A DNA stretch of 64,000 bases from Bidens hawaiensis. Its lineage: Eukaryota; Streptophyta; Magnoliopsida; Asterales; Asteraceae. The stretch is taken from NCBI GenBank assembly GCA_021521415.1, contig JAIQDT010000001.1, forward strand, positions 4,216,001 through 4,280,000, read 5' to 3'. Shown here in pieces: positions 1 through 10,340 of the stretch. Numbering within the stretch: position 1 is the first letter of the stretch; each line of letters opens with the position of its first letter. Made by a program: the position numbers and the translations under genes. The notes under the pieces are model-generated. The model did not search any database, was not told the DNA's origin, and saw only the letters and a program-made list of their open reading frames with translations.

Positions 1-1319
1 ACGGGAAACTTACCTGCAACCACGTTTGGATCGATGCGGGCCTGGCCAGATCCAATGACGAAGGCTCTACCTCTAAGACCGCCTCCGTTATTGTAATTGC
101 CTTCGTTGCCCTCATTTTGCTTTAGTTTAGGACAGTCCTTTCTGAAATGACCCTCCAGGCCACACTCAAAGAACCCTTTCATAGTTACAGACTGTTTAGG
201 AGCGTCCTTACCCCTGAGCTCCGTTTACAGTCCTTTGCTTGATGACCCAATTTACCGCATCGCTGACATTTGATACGGCCGCATGGGCCAGAATAGTGAT
301 AGTTACACTTGTCGCACTTTGGGTACTTTCCGGCATAGCTACTCAAACCCTGTCCGCCACCGTTGTTGTTGTTGTAACCCTGATTATTGAAGTTCTGGGT
401 GGGTTTGGGTTTATGGTGGTGTTGTTGTTGTGGAGGGTTCGATGATGAGGATCTCACGTTGTCAAACTTCCTTTTTCCATTCTGAGAGTTGTTGTTGTCG
501 TTACCCGAGTTGTCAAGAGTTTTAGAGGTGGAACCTCTAGGTGGTAACGCACCTTGGGCCACTGCTTGATCTGTCAGCTTGTGGGCTATTCGAATCGCCT
601 GCTGTATGGTGTTCGGTTTAGAGGACGTCACCATGCGGACAGCTTGTGGGCACTAGACCATTAATGAACATCTAAATTCTTTTACTCGGCGGTTCTATCA
701 TCCGCGGGCACATCACCGCCAGTTCGTGGGAACGGGTGGTGTATGCTTCAATTTTAGAGCCCACCATCTTCAAAGCCCAAAATTCTAATTCCAGCTTCGA
801 GATCTCCTCTCTAGGACAATACTCTTCCTTCATCATATTCTTGAATTCATCCTAGTTCATGGCATTCTCCAAATCCAATCCGAGTATCTGCACCTTGGAA
901 TTCCACCAGGTGAGGGCTGAATCTTGCAGCATTCCAGCAGCAAACTTGACTCTGTTGACTGGTGAGCAGTTGCACATTTTAAAGGCTAACTCAGCTTTCT
1001 CAACCCAACGCAGGAACCCTATGGCCCCCTCGGTGCCCTTAAACGAGTTGGGCTTACAATTCAGGAAGTTCTTGAAGGTACAGGCTCCGGCTTGATTTTG
1101 AACATGAGCGGCCAGAGCAGCCGCCGCGTGATCTTTCAGTAAGGCTTGGAGTTCTGCTGCATTCGGAGCTATCTTTGCTTCTAGTGTTGTGCAACGGGCG
1201 AGAGCTACTGCTGCATTACCTCTTGCATCACTAATTTATTCCTTCAAGTCCAAGATTTCTGATTTCATCTTGAGTGCTAGCCTCATTAGATGGACATGAG
1301 CATCTTGAGTTTCCTTCAT
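1..1319 (-). pseudogene. Ty3/Gypsy gag fragment, chromovirus-like
   Basis: Capsid/nucleocapsid gene of a Ty3/Gypsy retrotransposon; its pol would lie left of the window. Read on the minus strand from an ATG at 1319, a helical N-terminus (about 1110-1319) leads into a retrotransposon gag domain (about 640-1080) with the ALTWWN core and the run EYCPREEISKLELEFW. A basic, Gln/Asn-rich segment follows, then a CCHC knuckle CQRCGKLGHQAKDC (inside 185-634). A second knuckle near 125-170 has lost its first Cys (FFECGLEGHFRKDC). The segment GRAFVIGSGQARIDPN near base 60 is the usual lead-in to the protease in Tekay-like elements. It is broken by stops at about 1236, 865 and 675 and by frameshifts near 640 and 180. 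The lineage (Tekay or a neighbour) is a judgement from motif style. Confidence 0.85.
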
Positions 1320-2185
1320 TGCGTCAGTCAGGTATGAAAGTCTCTCCCTTGCTCCGCTCCATCCCCTAGCAACCCAGTAACTTTCACTCTCATTGAGTGC
1401 ATGATGTTAACTTCACGATCCAAACAGGAGACGAAAGCTACGATGACGCGATCCATCGAAAAGGTTAGGGGTGGTAGTATGTTGAAAGACATAGGGAAGC
1501 CATGGATGGGTAGTGGGGGAACTTCCTCACGTGGTCAAATTATCTATATAAATATGGTCAAATTATTCTACAAAATGAAAAAAAAAATTTGAAAAGATAA
1601 TAAATATTTGTTGCCATACATAAAAACCCCTAAAAATTAGAAAAAATAAATAAAAAAATCATAACATAAAATATAATAAAAAACCAAAAAAGTTAAACAC
1701 AAAAATGTTTCCACCGACTTTCTCGTTAACAAAAAAAAGACATAATGATGAGTGAAAAACATCATTGTTTCTTTTTGTTTATCATTGTATTGTGTGTTTA
1801 TTTTCGTCATTTTTGTGTCTTTTTTCCTTAACATTGTGTCTTTTTTCTCGATATTGTGTGATATATATTACTCAACACTGCGTCATATTTTGTTCAACAC
1901 TGTGCTATATTTTGCGTATTGTGTCTTTGATCTCGGAATTATGTGTTTGCGTTGATTTTTTTCGAACGGGAAAGACGGGGGAAGCATTTTAGTTTTTTTT
2001 ATTTTTTCGTTTTTTATTTATATTTTGAAATATGATTTTTTTAATATTTTTAATTTAATTTTAGTGGGTTTTTTGTGTGGTCACAAATCCTTCTCACACT
2101 TCTCATATTTGTCTTACTTTAGATTTTAACTTTACCCATTATAAATATATTATGTAAAATAATTATTAAATTTGGTCTCGAAATT
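1320..2185. other. Gypsy leader then AT-rich DNA, no gene
   Basis: Bases 1320-1592 are probably the 5' leader of the Gypsy gag. From 1593 to 2180 the DNA is AT-rich and non-coding. Bases 1765-1935 hold a run of degenerate T-rich repeats around TTGTGTCTTTTTTC and CAACACTGTG; the short ORFs there come from the low complexity. The last five bases, AAATT (2181-2185), are the left target-site duplication of element A. Confidence 0.6.
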
Positions 2186-2474
2186 TGTTGGTGCAGTGTG
2201 CCAGTAGTTAATTAATGTTTAGTTAATCGAGTTCTATATAACCTAATTTCGGCTGATTTGCTTTGTAAGTTTTGGGTCATAACTTGTGCAGCCGTCTTGC
2301 TTATTGGTTAAGAGCTATGAGTAGCTAATAACAATTAAGTGTTTGGTTTACGCATTTGTTCTTGTTACGTGTTCGTTTTGTTACTTCGTTAATACACTCG
2401 TAATCGTATATTTAGGGGATTTCGCACTCTCCGTGTACAAGATACTCCTGTGTAGATTCGGCCGGGAACCTTCA
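2186..2474 (+). repeat. Element A 5' LTR, internally deleted
   Basis: Starts TGTTGGTGCAGTGTGCCAG and ends GGGAACCTTCA. It matches the 3' LTR (13204-13619) at both ends but lacks about 127 bp in the middle: after the CCAGTAGTT block it jumps directly to GAGTTCTATATAACC. The missing segment contains the GCGAAGTT words and their hairpin. Confidence 0.9.
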
Positions 2475-2490
2475 ATTGGTAAGAGCGATT
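2475..2490 (+). promoter_or_regulatory. Element A primer binding site
   Basis: ATTGGTAAGAGCGA directly after the 5' LTR matches the Met-initiator-tRNA-complementary PBS seen in D (TTGGTATCAGAGCG), with two bases lost inside. Confidence 0.75.
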
Positions 2491-2754
2491 ACTCATGATT
2501 GTGTGGTTCGGGATTATCACACGAGTGTTAAAACCCTTCCGCAAGAATTTTCACGGATTGTTTCACGTAAAAGACCGTACAGTCCATCCTAATACCCTAC
2601 ATTCATTTCGCCCACCATACCACCTTCGTCCACCCCATAATCGTAAAAACTGTGCTCGAAATCAGATCCAAAAGATCCAGATCCAACTAGAGAAGTTGTC
2701 GTCTTTGCAACTAGAGGTTTAGCGAATATATAACAGGAGAAGTTGTCCCTCAGT

Positions 2755-2926
2755 GAAGTTGGTAGACATCAAAGTAAAATACAAGGAAGTTAAAGACAGT
2801 GAAGTTAAATACATCGAAGTTAAAGACAGTGAAGTTAAAGACAGCGAAGTTAAAAGATATTAATTAACTTCGCCATAAGCGAAGTTAATTTTGGAGCGAA
2901 GTTAAACTAATTAAACTGGTTTAAAC
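2755..2926 (+). repeat. Element A leader, GAAGTTAAA word array
   Basis: Just upstream of gag the words GAAGTTAAAGACAGT, GAAGTTAAATACATC and similar run almost in tandem, ending with an inverted pair TTAACTTCGCC / GGCGAAGTTAA in degenerate form at about 2863-2890. D's leader (60395-60720) has the same GCGAAGTT word, so the array is a family trait. Confidence 0.75.
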
Positions 2927-5596
2927 ATGACTTCAATAAACTTCATTGAACTGTTAAAAATGGAGGTTGAGGCTGGGTCAGCAACTAAGGCTCCAAAGTT
3001 ACTTAAAGGCACTGACTTTGTGGCTTCGAAAGACATATTTGAGCAGTACGTGAAGTACCAGGATGCAAAGATGTGGGTACGCATTCATGATGGTTATATT
3101 CCTCTAAGAACAGAATTTGAAGGTCGTGAGCAGCTAAAGAAGTATAATAAGATGGAGGAAGATGAGAAATATATCTATGAAGCAGAAAGTAAAGTATTAG
3201 CAGCAATAACTATGGCACTGCCTTAAGAGATTCTACATACATTCAGAAAGTACAAGTCTGCTTGAGGGTTGTGGGAAGCATTGGAAAATCGTATTGAAGG
3301 AAATGTGGGAATTCGAAACTAAAAGACAAATTGCTGAAAACTCAATTCTTGGTGTTCAAGTACTTTAAGAATGAATCACTTGATGACACCATCACAAGAT
3401 ACTATCATTTGATGACCGAGTTGAATAACTACTCCATAGAGTATACTGAGAGTGAGATAGTATAAAAGCTTCGGGATGCTCTTCCACCAAAATGGTAGAT
3501 GTACACAGTTTTGTTGAAAAAGGACAAAGAGTTTGAAAGTTTTGATTTGGAAAAGGTGGTCAACAAGTTACGTACCTATGAGCTTAATATGATAAGGAAA
3601 GAGACGCCTACTGATCAAGTTAAGGATCCGGGAATGTATGGTACAAAAGGCTCTCCAAACTCAAGCATTAAGGTAGAATCGGCTACTTATTACTCAGGTG
3701 GTGAAACAAGCTCTACTCAAGATAGTCATGTGGTGATGAACATGGATGGAGATATATGGTTTGTTGCTGGTGCGAGTACTTCCTCAAAACCTCAATCTGC
3801 AGTTGGTAACTTTTCCACAAGTTCTTAAAATGTGAATTACTCAAAGATGCCTGTGAGTGTAAAATTTGTTGAACAACAACTAGATCAAAGGAAAGATAGT
3901 TGACCCTGCAACTTTGGATGAGGACTATGATCAAATAGATGCTGACGATATGGAGGAGATCGATATGCAATGGTAAATGGCTATGATAGTGAGAAGGGCG
4001 AAAAGATTTATGAAGAAGACAGGGAGAAAGTTCATGGGAGAGAGACCGGGGTTGACAAGTCCAAAGTTAGCTGCTAGAACTGTCAACAAAATGGGCACTT
4101 TACAAGAGAATGAACTAATGCAAGGGTTGAAAGGAGTCAGAATAGGTCTACTCATAACAATGGAAATGGAAATGGTGCTGAGATAAAAGCATGGTGTCTC
4201 AACAAGATGGTGGATATAACTGGAACATCCAAGTGGAGGAGGTGATTGAAAAAACTAATCTGGTGAACATTGTGACTGGAAGATGTGAAAAGGAACCAGT
4301 GGAGGACCAAGCTACAAGACAGAAATGAATGATCAGCTCTCAGAGGTATGTTTTGGACCTTAGTATGAACAATGTGTGACATTTTCTGAACAATCGAATG
4401 CTTTAACTGATCAGTATGTGAGTTTGGAAAAGGAATTAAAATGTTTAAAAGAAGAACACCACTATTCTAAACAAAAGGAAAATAGTTACTAGGAAAAGAT
4501 AAAAGCTAGTGAAAAAGACATTAGATGCCTTAAGGCCACTCTAGCTGAAAAATACAAGTAATTGATTTACGTTATGAGGTAGTGGAAGAAAAGAACAAAC
4601 TTATAGCAGAAAAAGACAAGATAGCTGATTACCAAGTAAAAGGGGTTGAACTAGATAGAAAGCTTGAACAGTTTAGGGACTCTTCCATGATGCTTAATCA
4701 TGTCCTAAATGTTCAACGTTCTCCGAACAATAAAGAGGGAATTGGATTCTCTGATGTTCAACCACCTTTTAATAATAACTATACTTATAATCCTAGTAAT
4801 CAGCCGCATGTATGTGTTCAGAATGATAACAATAATGGGTAACATAAACTTAGACACTTCACCCGTTAAGGTCCAGGTAAGTGATACCGACGTTAACCTG
4901 ATCAATCGTGAAGAGGTTGATAAGGATATTAACGAACCGATTCAGACAAATTCCTCAGTTATGAATCAAGAGTTCAAGTCTAGTAAGCATGTCAAAATTG
5001 GCAAAAAGAATGACGAATTTGTGTTACTAAGAAAGGGGGATAATGTCATTTTTAGTGAAAAGAAATCATCCTTAAACCCATTCGTTCCACCCTATGTAAA
5101 ACTCAAGAACATAAACCAACCTCATATTCAAAAGTAGCTCCTGAAAAGGATGTTCAGATGCCTACAAGTAATTTGAATAAGATCTGCTTTAGATGTCAAA
5201 ACAAGGGACACGTTGTCAGTATTGTCCCTTGAAAAGAAAGAAATCTAAGAGTATGAGGCCAAACAATACTAAAAATAAAACAATACCTAAAACTGGTGTT
5301 CGATCAAATGTCAATTATACTAACATCAAACCTCGGATAAATCCAAGATTTCAAAGAAATCAACCTCATTTTTTTCCGGTTAACCAAAAAAATCCATAAC
5401 TTTGAGTCATCCAAAATTTTTAATGCTACAAACTCAAGGACGTTTGGTTGGTCTCATAATCGTTTTTTCTAGAAATCTTCCTTTTGAACCCAATGGCAAG
5501 TCTTTTCAAAGGAATTTTAGACAACCAACAAGTTGGATGTCGTTTAAAAGGTTTGAACAACCCAAGACCAAGAGGTCTTGGGTCCCCCGCTTTTAA
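2927..5596 (+). pseudogene. Element A gag, decayed
   Basis: Copia-type gag homologous end to end to the intact D gag (57711-60335): it opens with a shared KMEVEAGSATKAP segment and ends SWVPRF. The capsid part (2927-3830) carries stops after MALP (3224) and at several later sites. The RRAKRFMKKTGRKF region is at about 3985-4040. The first zinc knuckle (about 4065-4110) has become LAARTVNKMG in the frame that stays open, showing a frameshift there. A long coiled coil follows (about 4400-4690), and the second knuckle CFRCQNKGHVV (about 5185-5220) is frameshifted before its last Cys. The product would have packaged element RNA. The ORF at 4709-5137 is only partly in the gag frame; its first half is off-frame. 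Confidence 0.9.
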
Positions 5597-8541
5597 TTAT
5601 CTTCTTTAAATGTACAGGAACATTCGGAAAGGACTGTGAACAATAGGCGGGTTGTAGACAATGGCTCTTCCTGGCACTTGACAGGTAACAAGAAATTGTT
5701 ACTTGATTGGATGGATGTAAAAGGGGAAGAGTAGGTTTTGAAGAAGAAACTGAAGGAAGAATTTTAGGTATCGGTACGGTTACTAATGGAAGAATCAGAT
5801 TGGAAAAAGTAAATTTTGTAGAAGAATAGAAGCATAATCTTCTGAGGTTTCTCAGATTTGTGACAAAGAATAACCGTGTACTTTACAAAGGACGAAGCCT
5901 TAGTGCTTTAACTTGGCTTCAAGATCCCAGAAGTTGGATAGCCATGAGGTCCACCAAGATAGCGAAAAAAGAATCATGTCTATTGTCTAAAGCAACAAAA
6001 TCTGAATCTGAATTAAGGCACCAGAGAATAGGACACATTCACCTATGTAAAATGAATTACATCGTCAAGAATGGTTTGGTGCTGGGAGTTCCATTGAAGA
6101 ATTTCAACTTTGAAGACAAATGTATGTCATGCAAGAAAGGAAAATATCACAAGAAACCACATCACTCCATGATGATTAATTCAATAGTCACACCTCTGGA
6201 CCTGCTCCACAAGGATCTCTTTGGTCCCATAAATGTTTAAAGTTTGTGTGGAACGACTTATTTCTTAGTAGTGAATGATGACTACTCACGATACTCGTGG
6301 GTGTATTAACTGAAAGCTAAGGATGAAATAGTACATTTGGTGATTAATTTGATTATCAAAGTGGAAAATATTGTTGGTAGAAAGGTCAAGTTCATCATAA
6401 GCGATAACGACACAAAGTTCAAGAAATAACAAATGGAGATGTTTTATCAGCACAAAGGGATAGAGCATCAGTTTAGCGCACCGTATACTCCGCAACATAA
6501 TGGAGTGGCTGAAAGGAAGAATAGGACACTAATTGAGAGTGCTAGGACCATGCTGGAAGATGCCAAGCTCCGCGAGGTGTTCTTGGTTGAGGCTGTCGCT
6601 ACAGCCTGCTCTTTTTATGAATTTACAGATATGGAAGAAAGGATGGCCACTCAGATGTTACTTGATGAAGAAGGGTCCGTCACGCACAACTCAAGTACCG
6701 AAGATAAAAGACTGAACATGTCTAGTGCCGAAGAAAGACCCGCTGACTCAGTTGAAGAAGAGTTCATAAATCCCTTTCACACCAACGTAATTCAAAAGAA
6801 CTCACTCCTAGTCTGGGTGAAGACTAGTTAGTTGCTCCTGTACAAATTACAAGGATCCACAAAGATCATCCTCCAGTGAATGTGATTGGTAATCCTTATG
6901 ATGGTGTGCGTACTAGAGTAAGCTTAGAAGAAAATATGTGTTTCTATGTAAGCATCAAAGATACTAGTATTATGAACAAATGTTTGTATGCTTTTTATAT
7001 CAATAAAATAGAACCTAAGAACTACCAGATGGCGTTGAAGGATAGCTCTTGGGTCGAAGCCATGCAGGAAGAATTGGCTCAGTTTAACAAAATGGAGGTA
7101 TGGCAGTTGGTTGAGATGCCATGAGATGTGCATGCAATCGGTACTAAGTGGGTGTTCAAATGAAAAAAGAGATGAGAAAGGGGTCACCGTCCGGAACAAG
7201 GCGAGACTGGTAGTCAAGGGATTTAATCAGGAAGAAGGGATCGATAACAATGATGTGTTTGCTCCTGTGGCAAGGCTGGAGGCAATTCGCCTTTTCTTGG
7301 CCTTTGCGGCTCATCAAAAAATGAAGGTGTTGCAGCTAGATGTTACGTGTGCTTTTCTGAATGGTAAGGTCGACGAAGTGGTACATGTCAAGCAACCTCC
7401 AGGTTTTCCAGATCCATATTTTCCAGATCATGTGTACAAACTCAGCAAAGCATTATATGGTCTACATCAAGCTCCACGGGCGTGGTATGCAACCTTATCT
7501 GATTACCTGCTGGATAATGGATTTGTGAGAGGAAAGATCGACAGTACGCTGTTTGTGAAGTGGAATAGGAAGGAATTTCTTCTTGTTCAGGTCTATGTGG
7601 ACGATATTATCTTTGGGGCATCAAAGATTTCTATGTGTCAGGAATTTGAAGTGGTCTTGAAGAAAATATTTGAGATGAGCGCCAAGGGTGAACTAACTTT
7701 CTTTTTGGGTCTACAGGTACATCATAAGAAGGGCGGAGTGTTTATTCATCAAACTAAATATGTTCACGACATGCTCAAACAATACAAGATGGAAGAAAGT
7801 ACTCCGTATGATACTCCAATATGTGTCAACCACAAACTGGGTGCTGACTATGATAGCGATGAAGTTTTGGATCCAACTCAATATCGCGTAATAATAGGTT
7901 CTTTAACGTATCTAACTGCTTATAGACCTGAAATTATGTTTGCAGTTTGTGTTTATGCGCATTTTCGGGCCTATCCAAAGGAGTCACACGTGAAAGCCGT
8001 GAAGAGGATATTGCGGTATCTCAAAGGAAAACCTAAGATGGGTCTTTGGTTTACAAAGGGAGGTGAACTGGATCTAGTGGCATACACCGAGTCTGACTAT
8101 GGAGGATGTAACCAGAATAGGAAGTCGACTACCGGCGGATGTCAGTTTCTTGGTAGGAGATTGGTGTCTTGGCAGTGCAAGAAGCATACCTCGGTTGCAA
8201 TATCTACCCGTGAAGCAGAGTATATGGTAGCATTGAATTGCTGCTCCAAGGTTTTGTGGATATAACAACAAATGCGAGATTATGGTCTGAATTTCACTTA
8301 TACTCTTATTTGCATTGATAATACTGTTGCTATCTCAGTAACTAACAATCCCGTAAGGCATAGTAAAACTAAGCATATTGACATTCGTCATCATTTGACA
8401 CGGGATTTTGCTGAAAAGAAACTAATCGTGCTAGAAAAGGTTTATTCTCTCGAAAATTTTACCGATCTTTTTACAAAAGCTTTTGATCGATCGCGTTTTC
8501 AAAACCTTATTGAGTTAAATGGGATGATCAATCCCGAGTAA
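5597..8541 (+). pseudogene. Element A pol: PR, IN, RT, RNase H, decayed
   Basis: The protease core reads VVDNGSSWHLTGNKKLL (about 5655-5700), with the catalytic DSG changed to DNG. The GAG-pre-integrase domain is at 5860-6240 (HQRIGH and CMSC). The integrase core shows NDDYSRY and ISDNDTKFKK, and NGVAERKNRT near 6500, but its C-terminal half is missing. RT and RNase H fill 7111-8541: QLDVTCAFLNG, YGLHQAPRAWY, YVDDIIFG near 7593-7617, then AYTESDYGG and TREAEYMV. A TAA replaces a Gln codon at 8263-8265, separating the last 90 residues. RT is the best preserved part. The order IN before RT marks it as Copia. Confidence 0.93.
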
Positions 8542-8587
8542 ACGTGTCTTGTTTTTTGGCTTAAAAAAAGAAAAGAAAAAAAACTTC

Positions 8588-8700
8588 ACTCTCGCTTAGA
8601 ATTATGTCTGTTGATCAAGTTTGACAGGCATATACTTGAATATGTTTGGTCCTCTGATCTACTTGTAGATTCAAAAGGATAGCCATTCACCTGAAAACTG
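8588..8700 (+). ncRNA. Double-hairpin module, element A copy 1
   Basis: Candidate RNA structure in the sense strand. It starts with CTCGCTTAGAATTATGTCTG (8591-8610). Hairpin 1 is CATAT...ATATG (8629-8644). The fixed word TTTGGTCCT follows (8645-8653), then hairpin 2, ATCTAC-TT-GTAGAT (8657-8670), then the fixed word AGGATAGCCATT. The fixed words can partly pair (TCCT with AGGA, GG with CC), closing an outer stem. The same layout recurs at 8738-8850, 40405-40515, 49885-49985, 50020-50130 and 63876-63992. Confidence 0.6.
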
Positions 8701-8737
8701 AAAGCATCTGGGGTGATTGTGATGTGTTTTATTTTAA

Positions 8738-8850
8738 TTCATTCGATGAAAACTATGTCGGTAGCTCTAAGTTTGAGGGACACATATTTATATGTGTTTG
8801 GTCCTGTTGACCAACAGGACATACAGGATAGCCATTTACCTAAGAACTAA
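8738..8850 (+). ncRNA. Double-hairpin module, element A copy 2
   Basis: Lead word ATTCGATGAAAACTATGTCG (8741-8760). Hairpin 1 is a perfect 8-bp stem, ACACATAT-TT-ATATGTGT (8780-8797), followed by TTTGGTCCT. Hairpin 2 is a perfect 8-bp stem, GTCCTGTT-GACC-AACAGGAC (8801-8820), followed by AGGATAGCCATT. The stem sequences are unrelated to those of copy 1 although the fixed words are the same. Confidence 0.65.
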
Positions 8851-10323
8851 GAAGTGACCGGAGATATTGAATTTAAAATGTTTTTCTGTTTTCCTTGGGA
8901 AGTGATATAATCATTCAGTCTATAGCTTTTGAAGAAGCTTCAAATTTTGTTTTAAACAGAAAATTGATTCAACCTTTGGAAAATGATAGATAAATCGATC
9001 GTGTGTGCCTAACAGGTGAAGTTATTAAGCTTAAAAGGCTTTAGAACAGGCATTGATTGGCATGGTAGCTTTCCATGATGCATAAAAGTTGAAGTGATAC
9101 AAATTAAACTCCTAGATTTATTATGGAGAGTCATTTTGTAGAAATGTGCATGTCTCCTCATATATCACTTCGAATGATAGGCAGAAAAGTTATTACCCAG
9201 TCATACACGAGCCCGTTAGTGTCTTGATAACCAAACATATTTTGTTTCTGTACTTTATTTGAAAAAAACAATGTGCGTAATATGAAGTTGCTGCCCTTAC
9301 TATTCAAAAGCTTAATACTACAAGGGTGTGGCACTTAAATCAGTCCTGTACACTCTTAATGAAAGACATGTAAGGCCAAATGACTTGTAGAAAGTCTTTT
9401 GATCAAGCGCTAGGGGGTTGAAGTCAAATTGGGGTGATCTGGGGAAAACCATATACACTTTGAGAAGAGATGGGAGGCATCACAGGTCCATAAGTGATGT
9501 CCATCTAAATTACATGCGTAATTGAACCTAACTCGTATCACAGACGCAATGAAAATCTTGCTAAGTTTCATATACCTGCTTTCAAACTGTTTCTCTATGT
9601 CCTAATAACACTGAACACTAATCCTTGTGACAACATTTTAATCGATATGATTCCATGTTCGGATCTTTTCATGATGGCTTTTCTCAAAGACTGAAATTTG
9701 ATCCCACATTCTTTTTAAATACTTGTTTTTATTTACTTCATTAAATGACGGGTAACTCGTCATTGGTTGTGGGCTAACTTCGCCTCCAAGATTTCCTAAA
9801 GGTATATTAGCGTGTAATTGGTCAATCTAGGTCAATCCATCTTCTTTAAACCCTTGGCGAACTTATCTCCCAAGAATCAATCTCGTGCAAATCTGTTTTT
9901 GTTCAATGATTAAGGTTCATTATCCCATAGCGATTCATAATTTATTACTGGTTCATGTTGATTCTCACTATACAGTGTTTTTTTTATTGATTTTCTCGGA
10001 TAATGACTAAAGATCACTAATACTACTTCGTTGTTAACATTTACGTGATTCCGAGTGTTTGTTGGTCTTAATGGGACCCTATATGATCAGTGATGGTGTT
10101 CTGATTGTTTTTGTTTGCAACAAAAAAGGAGTTGCAATTCCGGTGTGTTCATGGAGCAAAGTTACCATAATGGCGAAGTTACTCCCAACCTCGCCTGGTC
10201 TCTAACTTCGCTGCCTATCTTGTGCTGAGCTTAAGTTCGCTGGAACTATTACTTCGCCGTTATCATGTAAGGCGAAGTTACTAACTGGTTAAAATTTTTT
10301 CTAACTTAGCTCGTTTTGCACCG

Positions 10324-10330
10324 TATATAA
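10324..10330 (+). promoter_or_regulatory. TATA box upstream of the element A accessory ORF
   Basis: TATATAA in an otherwise GCGAAGTT-rich stretch, about 20 bp before the Gly/Asp-rich start of the aORF. It matches the position of TATA boxes upstream of the aORF in B and C, but here I see no leader intron. Its function is inferred. Confidence 0.4.
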
Positions 10331-10340
10331 GGCTAAGGTT

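Larger units (their letters stand above)
8542..10320 (+). other. Element A non-coding spacer between pol and accessory ORF
   Basis: No coding potential. It carries two double-hairpin modules (8588-8700 and 8738-8850), each followed by scattered blocks also seen after pol in B, C and E. Near its end (10140-10310) the words GCGAAGTT / AACTTCGC occur repeatedly, some in inverted pairs, immediately before a TATA box at 10324. Confidence 0.75.

Noticed and set aside
1752..1992. Overlapping Cys/Phe-rich membrane-like ORFs
   Set aside because: Artefact of T-rich low-complexity repeats; two frames and both strands look alike.
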